NCBI GenBank assembly: GCA_029690005.1
Contig: CP121458.1
Location: forward strand, 5,599,872 to 5,663,871
Direction: 5' to 3'
DNA length: 64,000 bases
From: Prescottella defluvii
GTDB taxonomy: Bacteria > Actinomycetota > Actinomycetes > Mycobacteriales > Mycobacteriaceae
Part shown: piece after piece, positions 8,462 through 17,381 of the stretch
Numbering within the stretch: position 1 is the first letter of the stretch
Layout: every line of letters begins with the position of its first letter
Made by a program: the position numbers and the translations under genes
The notes under the pieces: model-generated
What the model saw: the letters and a program-made list of their open reading frames with translations, nothing else
Database searches by the model: none
Told to the model about the DNA's origin: nothing

Positions 8462-10800
8462 GTGAACCGTCATTCGATCCCCATCGTCCGCACCGAACCA
8501 CCGGTCTCGACCGCGGTCGACTACCGCAACCAGAAGGAACCGTTCACCCGGCCGCGGCCGGTGCGTCCGCCGGCCGGCGCGCCGAACGTGTTGTTGGTGA
8601 TGCTCGACGACGTCGGCTTCGGTGCGCCGTCGGCGTTCGGCGGCCCGTGCCGCACCCCCACCGCCGAGCGGTTGGCGGCCGACGGCGTCAAGTACACGCG
8701 CTTCCACACCACCGCGCTGTGCTCGCCGACGCGGGCCGCGACCCTGACCGGACGCAACCACCACAGCGTCGGGTTCGGTGTGATCGCCGAACAGGCCACG
8801 GCGGCACCGGGTTACAACGGGACTCGTCCCGACTCGGCCGCGACCGTGGCGCGAGTCCTGCAGGGCAACGGGTACGCAACCGGGGCGTTCGGAAAGATGC
8901 ACCAGACCCCGACGTGGGAGATCAGCGAGGCCGGACCGTTCGACCGCTGGCCCACCCGCGAGGGGTTCGACCGCTTCTACGGCTTCCTCGGCGCGGAGTC
9001 GGACCAGTTCTCCCGGTCCTCTACCGCGACTTCACCGTCGTCGATCCGCCGCGGTCGCCCGAGGAGGGCTACCACATGTCCGAGGACCTGGTGGACCGCG
9101 CGATCGAGTGGATCGAGTCGGTCGGCACGATGGACCCGGACAAGCCGTGGTTCTGCTACCTGCCGTTCGGGGCGTGCCACGCTCCGCTGCAAGTGCCCGA
9201 CAGTTACCTCGACAAGTACCGGGGCGAGTTCGACCACGGCTGGGACCGCCAGCGCGAGATCACCCTCGAGCGGCAGAAGCAGCTCGGGGTGGTCCCACCC
9301 GAGACCGAGCTCGCGCCGTGGGCGCCGGATCTGCCGCACTGGGACGACCTCGACGACGACCAGAAGACGGCCTCCGCGCGGCTGATGGAGCTGTACGCGG
9401 CGTTCCTCGAGCACACCGACGACCAGGTGGGCCGGCTCGTCGACCGGCTGCAGGAACTCGGCGCGCTGGACAACACGCTGGTGCTCTACATGCTCGGCGA
9501 CAACGGCGCGTCCGCCGAGGGCGGCATGGAGGGCTCGTTCAACTATCTTGCCGGGCTCAACGGCTACAGGCAGACCACCGCCGAGGTGCTCGAGCGGTTC
9601 GACGAGCTGGGCACCCCGACCAGCTATCCGCACTATCCGGCGTCGTGGGCGATGGCCCTCGACACCCCCTACCAGTGGACCAAGCAGGCGGCCTCGCACT
9701 ACGGCGGCACCCGCAACGGACTGATCGCGCACTGGCCCAACGGCATCACCGACACCGGGCTGCGGCACCAGTGGCATCACTGCGTGGACATCACCCCGAC
9801 GATCCTCGAGGCGGTGGGCGTCCCGGCGCCGGACACCGTGGACGGCGTGCCGCAGAAGCCGATGGAGGGTGTCGCGATGAACTACACGTTCACCGACGCC
9901 GACGCGGCGGACCGGCACACCACGCAATACTTCGAAATCTACGGCAACCGCGGCATCTACGATCACGGCTGGACCGCGGTGACACTGCACCGCGCGCCGT
10001 GGCTGATGGCGACGTACGGCCTGAAGCTGCCGACGTTCGACGAGGATCGGTGGGAGCTGTACGACACGAACGTCGACTGGTCGCAGGCGCGTGACCTCGC
10101 CGCCGAGTACCCGGACAAGCTCGAGGAACTGAAGCAGAAGTTCCTCGTCGAGGCCGCCCGCTACCAGGTGCTGCCGCTCGACGACCGCACCGTGACGAGA
10201 AACGCTGCACCCCAGGACCGTCCACCGCACCCGTTGCGGGGACGGACGAGCATCACGCTCTACCCACACATGTTCGGGCTGCCGGAGAAGGCGGCGCCGC
10301 CGCTGTTCAACCGCTCGTACACGATCACCGCGTCGCTCGACACCGGTGGCACACCGTGCGAGGGAATCCTGGCCAGTCTCGGCGGCCGCTTCGGCGGCCT
10401 CGCGCTGTACGTCGTGGACTCGAAGCCGGTGTTCTGCTACAACTTCAGCGGCGGCGGACTCACGTTCGTGCGCCCGGACGTGGAGTTGACCGCGGACGCC
10501 CGTGAGGTGTGCCTCGAATTCGATTACGACGGAGGCGGTATCGGCCTCGGCGGCACCGCCCGACTGTCCGTCGACGGCGTCGAGGTGGGCCGCGAGCGGA
10601 TCGAGCAGACCACCCGCGCGATCTTCAGCATGAACGAACAACTCGACATCGGCGTCAACCGCGGCAGCCCCGTCTGCGACGACATCGTCGGCCGGTTCGC
10701 CTTCACCGGCCGCCTCCAACACGTCCGCATCGACCTGCCGGGCGAGGGTCGTCCCGAAACCACCGACGAGCGTCGGCGGGTCGCGCTGGCGACGCACTAG
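8462..10800 (+). CDS. Type I arylsulfatase (formylglycine-dependent), frameshifted
   Basis: About 779 residues after repair. The N-terminal metal motif is NVLLVMLDDVGFGAPSAFGG (about 42-61) and the sulfatase signature CSPTRAATLTGRNHH (about 87-101) contains the Cys converted to formylglycine in C-x-P-x-R. Further sites are GKMHQTP and the metal-binding LGDNGAS. A C-terminal beta-rich extension of roughly 200 residues is typical of large actinobacterial arylsulfatases. It hydrolyses sulfate esters; exact substrate unknown. The frame is interrupted at about 9013 (C4 read as C3; SDQFSP/VLYRDF). No signal peptide is seen, so a cytoplasmic enzyme fed by the MFS transporter is plausible. No formylglycine-generating enzyme gene is in this window. 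Start is GTG 8462. Confidence 0.87.
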
Positions 10801-10850
10801 GAACGCGACCCGGGAGCCGGAGCGGCGAGCAATGCGTCTGCCGCCCCGGC

Positions 10851-11132
10851 TCATCCAGGGCGGGCCAGTCGGGAGATGCACCCGCATTTCCGCGTCTGTT
10901 CGACCACCTGGAATTTCCACGCCCAACGGAAGACCACCACGCGCGAGACGCCCTGGATCAGTTCCAGCGACTCCCCGAACCGGTCGTAGTAGACCTCGTA
11001 AGCTCCAGACCGTCTTCAGATTCGTTGGACCCGAGATTGGACCGATATGGTTCGTCCTGCAGCTCGGCAGCGAAGTCCAAGAACAGATCTCGGAACTCGT
11101 AGACGGCGCCCTTCGGCAGTCGTCCAAGACAT
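10851..11132 (-). CDS. Small hypothetical protein, two frame breaks
   Basis: On the minus strand three short frames join into one protein-like sequence of about 94 residues: an N-terminus MSWTTAEG, then AVYEFRDLFLDFAAELQDEP and an acidic stretch, then YEVYYDRFGESLELIQGV, ending in a basic tail with SRLARPG. The breaks are near 11110 and 10993. Acidic and aromatic residues are well distributed, unlike shadow frames in this GC-rich DNA. No family is recognised. It lies downstream of the YqeB-like gene on the same strand. It could be a decayed gene rather than one broken by sequence errors. Confidence 0.35.
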
Positions 11133-11184
11133 TACCTCTCCGCTTCTTCCAGACGCGCAGACCGGCGTCTCCCCGAGCGGCCCG

Positions 11185-11694
11185 CTAGTCATCGCCTTCC
11201 CACGGATAACCGTGTTGAACGAAGGCGGACTTCACGTGATCGCGTGAGCCCTCGACATCGCCTTCGAAGAGCCTTCTCCCCTCGGCCGACTCGATGATCA
11301 GCTTGCCGTCCTGGCGGTAGACGCCGGCAACCTTCGTGCGAGGCAGGCGACGGCTGTCATTGCCGATCCGGATTCGGATGCAGTCATCCGTGACCGTGTA
11401 CTGCGGACTCCGACCGATCAAGACCATGGCGAAGACCACACCAGCCGCAGCCCCGATCAACGGACGCCCCGCGGTTGGCGCCGGATTGTCGAAGGACGCA
11501 AGGGCTTCGATCGCACCGCCGAACGGGATCGGGTAGTCCGCTGCGATCCCACCGAGCCAGGGAAGCAGAAACCCTGCCGTCACGCCGAGCGCGATGCACA
11601 CCAGGAAAACGAGAGCCTTGCCGGCATTGTCCATCGCGAGTTTTGCCTCAACCGAGCGGGCCTCTTCGTCTGCGCCGCTATCCCTTCGGTTCAT
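11185..11694 (-). CDS. YqeB-like membrane protein with PH-like domain
   Basis: 169 residues. Two hydrophobic segments (KALVFLVCIALGVTAGFLLP at about 27-46 and GAAAGVVFAMVLIG at about 80-93) are followed by a soluble beta-rich C-terminal domain (YTVTDDCIRIRIGND...VYRQDGKLIIESAEGRRLFEGDVEG) resembling the bacterial PH-like domain of YqeB proteins. Function of the family is unknown. The ATG at 11694 has GGAGGTGG six bases upstream. It diverges from a TetR gene across an operator region with two palindromes, so its expression is probably controlled by that TetR. Confidence 0.62.
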   Translation of the reverse strand: MNRRDSGADEEARSVEAKLAMDNAGKALVFLVCIALGVTAGFLLPWLGGIAADYPIPFGGAIEALASFDNPAPTAGRPLIGAAAGVVFAMVLIGRSPQYTVTDDCIRIRIGNDSRRLPRTKVAGVYRQDGKLIIESAEGRRLFEGDVEGSRDHVKSAFVQHGYPWEGDD

Positions 11695-11718
11695 CGATAC
11701 CACCTCCAACGGCTGACT

Positions 11719-11757
11719 GGTACTCTACTGTACCAAAGTGGAACAGTACTGTTCCAC
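11719..11757. promoter_or_regulatory. Tandem palindromic operator between yqeB-like gene and tetR
   Basis: GTGGAACAGTACTGTTCCAC at 11738-11757 is a perfect 20-base palindrome. Next to it GGTAC-N6-GTACC (11719-11734) is a second inverted repeat sharing the GTAC core. Both lie in the 94-base gap between the divergent genes, the position expected for an autoregulating TetR operator. Confidence 0.7.
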
Positions 11758-11788
11758 ATCATGGGGCGAGCAAAACTGAAGGATCGAC

Positions 11789-12370
11789 ATGGCTGATGGA
11801 ATTGCGAACCTCTCGCGGCAAGCGATTCTCGATGGCGCGATATCACTGATCGCGAATGACCGGAACGTGGCGCTGTCCGAGGTCGCGCGACGCTTGGGCG
11901 TGGGGCGAACCTCGTTGTATCGGCACTTCTCGGATCGGGGAACCCTCCTCGAAGAGGTGCGAATGGAGGGAGCCCGCAGAGTGATCGCAGCCATCGTTGC
12001 CGCACATCCAGGTGAGGGGTCCGGGCTCTCGGCGATAGAGCGGATCTGCGAGCATCTGTTCGATCTGGGCCCGGTCTTGTCGTTGTTGCTTGCCGACAAT
12101 CCGATCATCACGGACGCCGACCTGGAACGATCAGATGTGTTGGAGTCAATCGGCATCGGCGACATCAGCGACGATTCGATGCAGACGGCGATTGCGCGCG
12201 GTCACCGTGACGGGACGATCGACACCTCGCTCCCCGCAGATTGGATCGAGACGTTCGTGTGGATGACACTGGCCGCCGGGCACCTCCACGCCGAACAGGT
12301 AGCGTCCCGTCGTGTCGCGCTCGACCTGGTACTTCGCAGCGTGTGCCGGTCCCTCACGCCTGCGCACTGA
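11789..12370 (+). CDS. TetR/AcrR-family transcriptional regulator
   Basis: 193 residues, intact. The N-terminal HTH is RQAILDGAISLIANDRNVALSEVARRLGVGRTSLYRHFSDRGTL. The remainder is the helical ligand/dimer domain. It faces the YqeB-like gene across palindromes at 11719-11757, strongly suggesting local autoregulation and control of that gene. It converges with ltp2, from which it is separated by a hairpin terminator. It is not KstR or KstR2: KstR is the gene at 19665. Ligand unknown. Confidence 0.82.
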   Translation: MADGIANLSRQAILDGAISLIANDRNVALSEVARRLGVGRTSLYRHFSDRGTLLEEVRMEGARRVIAAIVAAHPGEGSGLSAIERICEHLFDLGPVLSLLLADNPIITDADLERSDVLESIGIGDISDDSMQTAIARGHRDGTIDTSLPADWIETFVWMTLAAGHLHAEQVASRRVALDLVLRSVCRSLTPAH

Positions 12371-12380
12371 CAAAACTGAC

Positions 12381-12429
12381 GCAGTCCCCGCCGACAGCCG
12401 ATGCGTGATCGACCGTTGACGGGGACTGC
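12381..12429. terminator. Bidirectional hairpin between tetR and ltp2
   Basis: GCAGTCCCCG (12381-12390) pairs exactly with CGGGGACTGC (12420-12429) across a 29-base loop. It sits in the short gap between two convergent genes, the expected place for a shared terminator. Confidence 0.55.
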
Positions 12430-12455
12430 GAATGGCGGCTTTCGGCGAACCCGTA

Positions 12456-13625
12456 CTACACGGACAGTACGAGTCCTGAAGTGGGAACACCGGTTCCGGC
12501 GGTGACGAGGACGTTCTCGACGTCCGGAACCTGGTTGACCGAGGTGCCACGGATCTGTCGCACGCCCTCGGCGATGCCGTTCATGCCGTGGATGTACGCC
12601 TCACCCAGCTGGCCGCCGTGGGTGTTGATCGGCATCCGTCCGCCCAGCTCGATCGCGCCGTCGGCGATGAAGTCGCGGGCCTCGCCGCGGCCGCAGAAGC
12701 CGAGTTCCTCGAGCTGCATCAGCACGTACGGCGTGAAGTGGTCGTACAGCACCGCCGTCTGCATGTCCGACGGCCGCAGCCCGGACTGCGCCCACAGCTG
12801 ATCGCCGACCAGGCCCATCTCGGGCAGACCGGTCAGGCCGTCGCGGTAGTAGCTGGTCATGATGTACTGGTCCGCCCCGCTGCCCTGTGCGGCCGCGGCG
12901 ATGATCGCCGGCTTGTTCGGCAGATCCTTGGCCCGCTCGGGCGACGTCACGACGATCGCGATGCCGCCGTCGGACTCCTGGCAGCAATCCAGCAGGTGCA
13001 GCGGTTCGGCGATGAACCGCGAGCTCTGGTGATCCTCGAGCGTGATCGGCTTGCCGTAGAAGAACGCCTTGGGGTTGGTAGCGGCGTGCTTGCGGTCGGC
13101 GACCGCGACACGGCCGAAATCCTCACTCGTGGCGCCGTACACGTGCATGTACCGCTGCGCGATCATCGCGACGAACGACGCCGGCGTCCCCAGCCCGTGC
13201 GGGTAGGAGAAGGCGTTGTCGGTACCCGACGAGTTGACCTGCTGCACCAGCCCGGCGTTGACCTGACCGTAGCGGGCACCGGAGCGCTCGTTGAACGCCC
13301 GGTACGCCACCACGACGTCGGCCACACCGGTCGCAACGGCCATCGCGGCCTGCTGGATGGTGGCACACGCCGCGCCGCCGCCGTAGTGGATGCGGCTGAA
13401 GAACTTCAGGTTCGGAATCCCCACCGAACGGGCAACAGCCGCTTCGGTGTTGGTGTCCATCGTGAACGACGTGAGACCGTCGACGTCCGACGGCTTCAGT
13501 CCCGCGTCGTCGAGCGCGGCCTTGACCGCCTCGGCAGCCAGTCGCAGCTCGCTGCGGCCCGAGTCCTTCGAGAAGTCGGTGGCGCCGATGCCGACGATCG
13601 CGGCCTTGCCGGACAGCCCGCTCAT
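12456..13625 (-). CDS. ltp2: Ltp2, thiolase-fold retro-aldolase of cholesterol side-chain degradation
   Basis: 389 residues, thiolase-like fold with KAAIVGIGATDFSKDSGRSELRL at the N-terminus and the C-terminal NTHGGQLGEAYIHGMNGIAEGVRQIRG that defines the SCP-x/Ltp group. In M. tuberculosis (Rv3540c) and Rhodococcus, Ltp2 works with the DUF35 domain of ChsH2 to cleave the 17-hydroxy C22 side-chain thioester, releasing propionyl-CoA and leaving the C17 ketone. It overlaps chsH1 by four bases (ATGA) and is last in the five-gene operon. Reading frame is complete. Assignment rests on sequence, length (386 in Mtb) and full conservation of operon order. Confidence 0.93.
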   Translation of the reverse strand: MSGLSGKAAIVGIGATDFSKDSGRSELRLAAEAVKAALDDAGLKPSDVDGLTSFTMDTNTEAAVARSVGIPNLKFFSRIHYGGGAACATIQQAAMAVATGVADVVVAYRAFNERSGARYGQVNAGLVQQVNSSGTDNAFSYPHGLGTPASFVAMIAQRYMHVYGATSEDFGRVAVADRKHAATNPKAFFYGKPITLEDHQSSRFIAEPLHLLDCCQESDGGIAIVVTSPERAKDLPNKPAIIAAAAQGSGADQYIMTSYYRDGLTGLPEMGLVGDQLWAQSGLRPSDMQTAVLYDHFTPYVLMQLEELGFCGRGEARDFIADGAIELGGRMPINTHGGQLGEAYIHGMNGIAEGVRQIRGTSVNQVPDVENVLVTAGTGVPTSGLVLSV

Positions 13626-14041
13626 TTCTCAACTCCGTCAGTGTCATTGAATACGAGGGTCACCGTGGACGTGATGTGGTCGCCGAGGCTGTCGGCACCG
13701 ACCACCTTGACGGTCACCAGGCCGTCCTCGGCGGCGACGACCTCACCGGACAGGTTCAGCGTGTCGTACGCGTACCACGGCACACCGAGGCGCAGCTTGA
13801 TCGACGTGATCCGCGCCCGCGGGCCGGCCCAGTCGGTGACGAACCGCTGCACCAGACCGGTGTCGGTGAGGATGTTGACGAAGATGTCCTTGGACCCGCG
13901 CTGCTGCGCCTTGTCCCGATCGTGGTGGACGTCCTGGAAGTCCCTGGTGGCCAACGCCGTCGAGACGATGAACGTGGGATCCCCGTAGATCGACAGGCCC
14001 GGCAGCTTGTCGCCGACGGAGATGTCGAGTGCGCTGGTCAT
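13622..14041 (-). CDS. chsH1: ChsH1, MaoC-like enoyl-CoA hydratase subunit
   Basis: 139 residues with a single hot-dog/MaoC domain (DRDKAQQRGSKDIFVNILTDTG is the hydratase segment, including the catalytic region around D-x-x-x-x-H). Homologous to Rv3541c. It pairs with ChsH2 to form the heteromeric hydratase acting on the C22 steroid enoyl-CoA made by FadE28-FadE29. The ATG directly abuts the chsH2 stop and the 3' end overlaps ltp2, indicating tight translational coupling. Complete frame. Confidence 0.92.
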   Translation of the reverse strand: MTSALDISVGDKLPGLSIYGDPTFIVSTALATRDFQDVHHDRDKAQQRGSKDIFVNILTDTGLVQRFVTDWAGPRARITSIKLRLGVPWYAYDTLNLSGEVVAAEDGLVTVKVVGADSLGDHITSTVTLVFNDTDGVEK

Positions 14042-15052
14042 CTACGACTCCTTCACCGGACGCCACGCGTACAGCGTCCAGGGCTCGTTACCGGTCTCGT
14101 CATCGCCCGGGAAGTCCAGGTAGAGCGCCTCCACCGGCATCCCCACCGCGACCTCGGACGGGTCGACGTCGCGCAGCTCGCCGAGCATGCGCACGCCCTC
14201 CTCGAGTTCGACGAGCGCCACCACGAACGGCAGCGACCGCCCCGGCACCTTGGGTGCGTGGTGGACGACGAAACTGAAGACCGTGCCCCGGCCGGACGCG
14301 ACCACGTAGTCGGTGGTCTCGGTCTTGTCCTTCCACAGCGCCGGCACCGGCGGGTGCTGGAGCGACCCGTCGGGCCGCTGCTGGATCCGCAGCTCGTGCG
14401 CGGCCACGCCGTCCCAGAAGAACTGGGTGTCCCGAGACGGGCTCGGTCGCAGCATGCGCGACGAATCCAGATCCGCCGGAACCGAGGAACTCTCGGCGAC
14501 TGCGGGCGTTTTCGCGGGCGGCGCGAACTTGAGGATGCGGAACAGCATCTCGGCGACGACCTCGTCGCCGACCTTCCACAGGTTGCGGGTCGTGAAGAAC
14601 CAGCCCTCGCCCAGCCCCGTCTTCTTGGGGCCGACGACGTCCTCGAGGGTCGACTCGATGGTCACCTCCTCGCCGGGACGGAGGTAGCGGTGGTAGATCT
14701 GGTCGCAGTTCGTCGCGACCACCGACGTGTACCCGGCGTCGTCGAGGATCTGCGTCATCCGGCCCAGCGGATCGTCCTCCTCGCGAACCGCACCGAGACC
14801 GCGCATGGTCCACACCTGCGCCATCGCAGGCGGCGCCACGAGGCCGCCGTGGCCCGCCGCGGCTGCCGCGTTCTCGTCCACGTAGATCGGGTTCTCGTCG
14901 CCGATCGCCTCGAGCCAGTTCCGGATCATCGGCATGTTGATCGGGTCGCGGCCGGCGCGCGGCTTGCTCGACCCGCCCGCCTTGACCTGCTCGGCCCCGG
15001 CGAGAATCTGTGCGGCCCGGCTGTTTCCGTCGGACACGGTGTTGTCGGTCAT
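14042..15052 (-). CDS. chsH2: ChsH2, MaoC hydratase fused to DUF35 OB-fold domain
   Basis: 336 residues with two domains: an N-terminal MaoC-like half (RNWLEAIGDENPIYVDENAA..GHGGLVAPPAMAQVW) and a C-terminal DUF35 half (AHELRIQQRPDGSLQHPPVPALW..YVVASGRGTVFSFVVHH). The DUF35 part binds and activates Ltp2, and the MaoC part forms the hydratase with ChsH1, so the protein couples hydration to retro-aldol cleavage. Homologue of Rv3542c (311 residues). Its ATG overlaps the fadE29 stop by four bases. The Cys residues that often bind zinc in DUF35 proteins are not evident, as in other ChsH2 proteins. Confidence 0.92.
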   Translation of the reverse strand: MTDNTVSDGNSRAAQILAGAEQVKAGGSSKPRAGRDPINMPMIRNWLEAIGDENPIYVDENAAAAAGHGGLVAPPAMAQVWTMRGLGAVREEDDPLGRMTQILDDAGYTSVVATNCDQIYHRYLRPGEEVTIESTLEDVVGPKKTGLGEGWFFTTRNLWKVGDEVVAEMLFRILKFAPPAKTPAVAESSSVPADLDSSRMLRPSPSRDTQFFWDGVAAHELRIQQRPDGSLQHPPVPALWKDKTETTDYVVASGRGTVFSFVVHHAPKVPGRSLPFVVALVELEEGVRMLGELRDVDPSEVAVGMPVEALYLDFPGDDETGNEPWTLYAWRPVKES

Positions 15053-16196
15053 CGCGGCACCTTCGGCAATCCCAGTCCGGCCACGGCGATGAGCTCGCGC
15101 ATGACCTCGTTGACGCCACCACCGAAGGTGATGACCACGTTTCGCTTCACCTGGACGTCGAGCCACCGCATGAGCGCCGCGGTCTCCGGATCGCCCGGGT
15201 CACCGTGGGCGCCGACGATCTCGTCCGCGATCCGGCCCACACGCTGAATACGTTCGGTCGCAAAGACCTTGGTGGCCGACGCGTCGGCGATGTCGACGTC
15301 GCCGGTGGCGGCCGCGACCTGCCAGTTGAGCAGTTCGTTGAGACGGTAGGTGGCGTGGATCTCGCCGAGTCCGCGACGGACGTCAGGCAGGTCCAGCAGG
15401 TCCCGCTTCCCGGCCCACTCGTAGACCTTCTCGTACAGGCCCGCGACACGGCCGGCGGGGCCCAGCATGACGCGCTCGTGGTTGAGCTGCGTCGTGATGA
15501 GCCTCCAGCCCTTGTTCTCCTCACCGACGAGCATGCTCGCCGGAACGCGGACGTCCGTGTAGTAGGTCGCGTTGACGTGGTGCGCACCGTCGGCGGTGAT
15601 GATCGGGGTCCACGAGAACCCGGGATCCTTCGTGTCGACGATCAGGATCGAGATGCCACGGTGCCGCGACTCGGCGTCGCCCGTGCGGACCGCGAGCCAG
15701 ATGTAGTCGGCGTCGTGGCCGCCGGTGGTGAAGATCTTCTGGCCATTGACGATGTATTCGTCGCCGTCGCGGACCGCGGTGGTGCGCAGCGCCGCGAGGT
15801 CGGTGCCGGCGTCGGGCTCGGAGTAGCCGATTGCGAAGTGCACCTCGCCGGCGAGGATCGCCGGCAGGAACTTGCGCTTCTGCTCCTCGGTTCCGTAGAC
15901 CTGCAGCGTCGGACCGACGGTCTGCAGCGTGACCGACGGCAGCGGAACATCCGCGCGCACAGCCTCGTTGACGAAGATCTGCTGTTCGATCTCGCCGAAA
16001 CCGCGGCCGCCGAACTCGACCGGCCAGCCGACGCCGAGCCAGCCGTCCTTGCCCATCCGACGGATGACCTCGCGATAGGTGGTCCGTGCCGTTCGGTCAG
16101 CATGATCTCGGCCTCGGCCGGCGAGATCAGTCCGGAGAAGTAGCGGCGCAGTTCCGCCTGCAGCTCACGCTGCTCGGGTGTCAGATCGATGAACAC
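15049..16196 (-). CDS. fadE29: FadE29 (ChsE1), acyl-CoA dehydrogenase subunit, frameshifted
   Basis: About 382 residues after repair. Acyl-CoA dehydrogenase motifs FAIGYSEPDAGTDLAALRTTA (FAD/substrate site) and IVNGQKIFTTGG are present. Homologue of Rv3543c, which forms an alpha2-beta2 heterotetramer with FadE28 and dehydrogenates the 3-carbon steroid side chain (3-oxo-4-pregnene-20-carboxyl-CoA). The frame is interrupted at about 16083 (one base lost; LTERHG/TTYREVIRRM). Start is GTG at 16196 with GTGGGGG upstream; it overlaps the end of fadE28 by 16 bases, consistent with coupled expression of the two subunits. Confidence 0.9.
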
Positions 16197-17253
16197 CGGG
16201 CCCCCACGAGGTCGAGTCGGTACGAGGCGCCGCCGACGAGGCGAGCCAGGTCTTTGGCAATGGAGAAGTAGCGGTGCATCGGGTACGTGACGTCCACACC
16301 GATACCGCCGTGCAGATGGTGCAGCGTCCGCATCGCGGCCGGCACCTCCGTCGCGATCCAGTAGGCCAGCACGTCGAGATCGTCTGCGGCATCGAGCCCT
16401 TCGGACACCCGCCACGCCGACGCGAGCGCCGAGACGTGCAGCGTCCGGGACGTGACGTAGACGTCCGCGATCTGCTGGGCCACCGCCTGGAAAGCGGCGA
16501 GCGGCTTGCCGAACTGCTCACGCGTGGTGAGGTGGTCGGCCGCCAGGCCGGTGGCGCCGGCGAGCAGCCCGTCGGTGTACGCGCCGATGCTCGCGAGCGC
16601 GATCCGGTACAGCGTCGCGACACCGTCGAGTCCGCCGCCGAGGACGTCGGCGGCCGGGACGCGCACCGCGTCCAGCCGGACCGAGAACTCCGGTCCCCCG
16701 GCCGAAGTCGCGCTCTTGGTGAGAGAGACACCCGGCGCGTCCGGGCCACCGGCACCACGCCGGCGTCGGTGGGCACGAGGATCCGGTGCGCGATGTCCGC
16801 GAACGGCACGGCAATCTCGAGACCGGTCACGACGACGTCGGCGCCGTCCGCGACGGCGGTGGTCGACGGCAGCGCCGGGAACGCAGCGCCCTGCTCGGCG
16901 AGCGCCGCCGTGAGCACCCGGCCGGTCGCCACGCCGTCGAGCAGCGCGTCCTGCTGCTCGGTGGAGCCGAGTGCGAGCACCGGGAGGACGCCGAAGCCGA
17001 GGGTCGCGAGCGCCGGAACCGGCGCGGCACCGCGTCCGATCTCGGTGAGCATCGTCGTCACCTCGAGCACGCCGAGTCCGTCGCCGTCGAGCCGCTCGGG
17101 CACGGCGAGTGAGAGCAGGTCCGCCTTCGCGAGGGCCTGCCACAGCTCGGGGCTGAAGCCACCGGTGTCGGCGGGATCGGTGTGCTCGCGGGCCAACAGG
17201 CCCACGACGATCTCCGCCACCGTTTCTTGAGTCTGATCCAGAGTGAAATCCAC
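16181..17253 (-). CDS. fadE28: FadE28 (ChsE2), acyl-CoA dehydrogenase subunit, frameshifted
   Basis: About 357 residues after repair. N-terminus MDFTLDQTQETVAEIVVGLL and C-terminal REQFGKPLAAFQAVAQQIADVYV plus LHGGIGVDVTYPMHRYFSIAKDL are standard acyl-CoA dehydrogenase segments. Homologue of Rv3544c, partner of FadE29 in the side-chain dehydrogenase. The frame breaks at about 16743 (C run shortened; VPVAP/DAPGVSLTK). GTG start at 17253 lies only 22 bases from a KstR box, so this is the first gene of the igr-type operon here. In M. tuberculosis cyp125 precedes it; here it is absent and fadE34 lies upstream instead. Confidence 0.9.
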
Positions 17254-17275
17254 GCTGCCAATCCCGCCTACGATT

Positions 17276-17289
17276 TAGAACGTGTTCTT
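17276..17289. promoter_or_regulatory. KstR operator upstream of fadE28
   Basis: TAGAACGTGTTCTT matches the KstR consensus TnnAACnnGTTnnA at every fixed position except the last (T for A). It is 22 bases upstream of the fadE28 GTG, so a bound repressor would block initiation of the fadE28-fadE29-chsH2-chsH1-ltp2 operon until a 3-oxocholestenoyl-CoA type inducer releases it. Confidence 0.88.
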
Positions 17290-17320
17290 GTCGTATCACC
17301 TGCAGCTTAGCGAATAAAGA

Positions 17321-17368
17321 GCCCGGCCCCACGAGAACACGTTCACTGCTGTTCTCGTGAGGCCGGGC
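17321..17368 (-). terminator. Hairpin terminator after fadE34
   Basis: GCCCGGCCCCACGAGAAC (17321-17338) pairs with GTTCTCGTGAGGCCGGGC (17351-17368) with one mismatch. It separates the fadE34 stop from the fadE28 promoter, suggesting the two are separate transcription units although on the same strand. Confidence 0.7.
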
Positions 17369-17381
17369 CCGGTTACCGAAG

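Noticed and set aside
8977..11127. 716-codon minus-strand frame opposite the sulfatase
   Set aside because: No motif and shadow composition; the sulfatase signature CSPTR and metal sites are on the plus strand.
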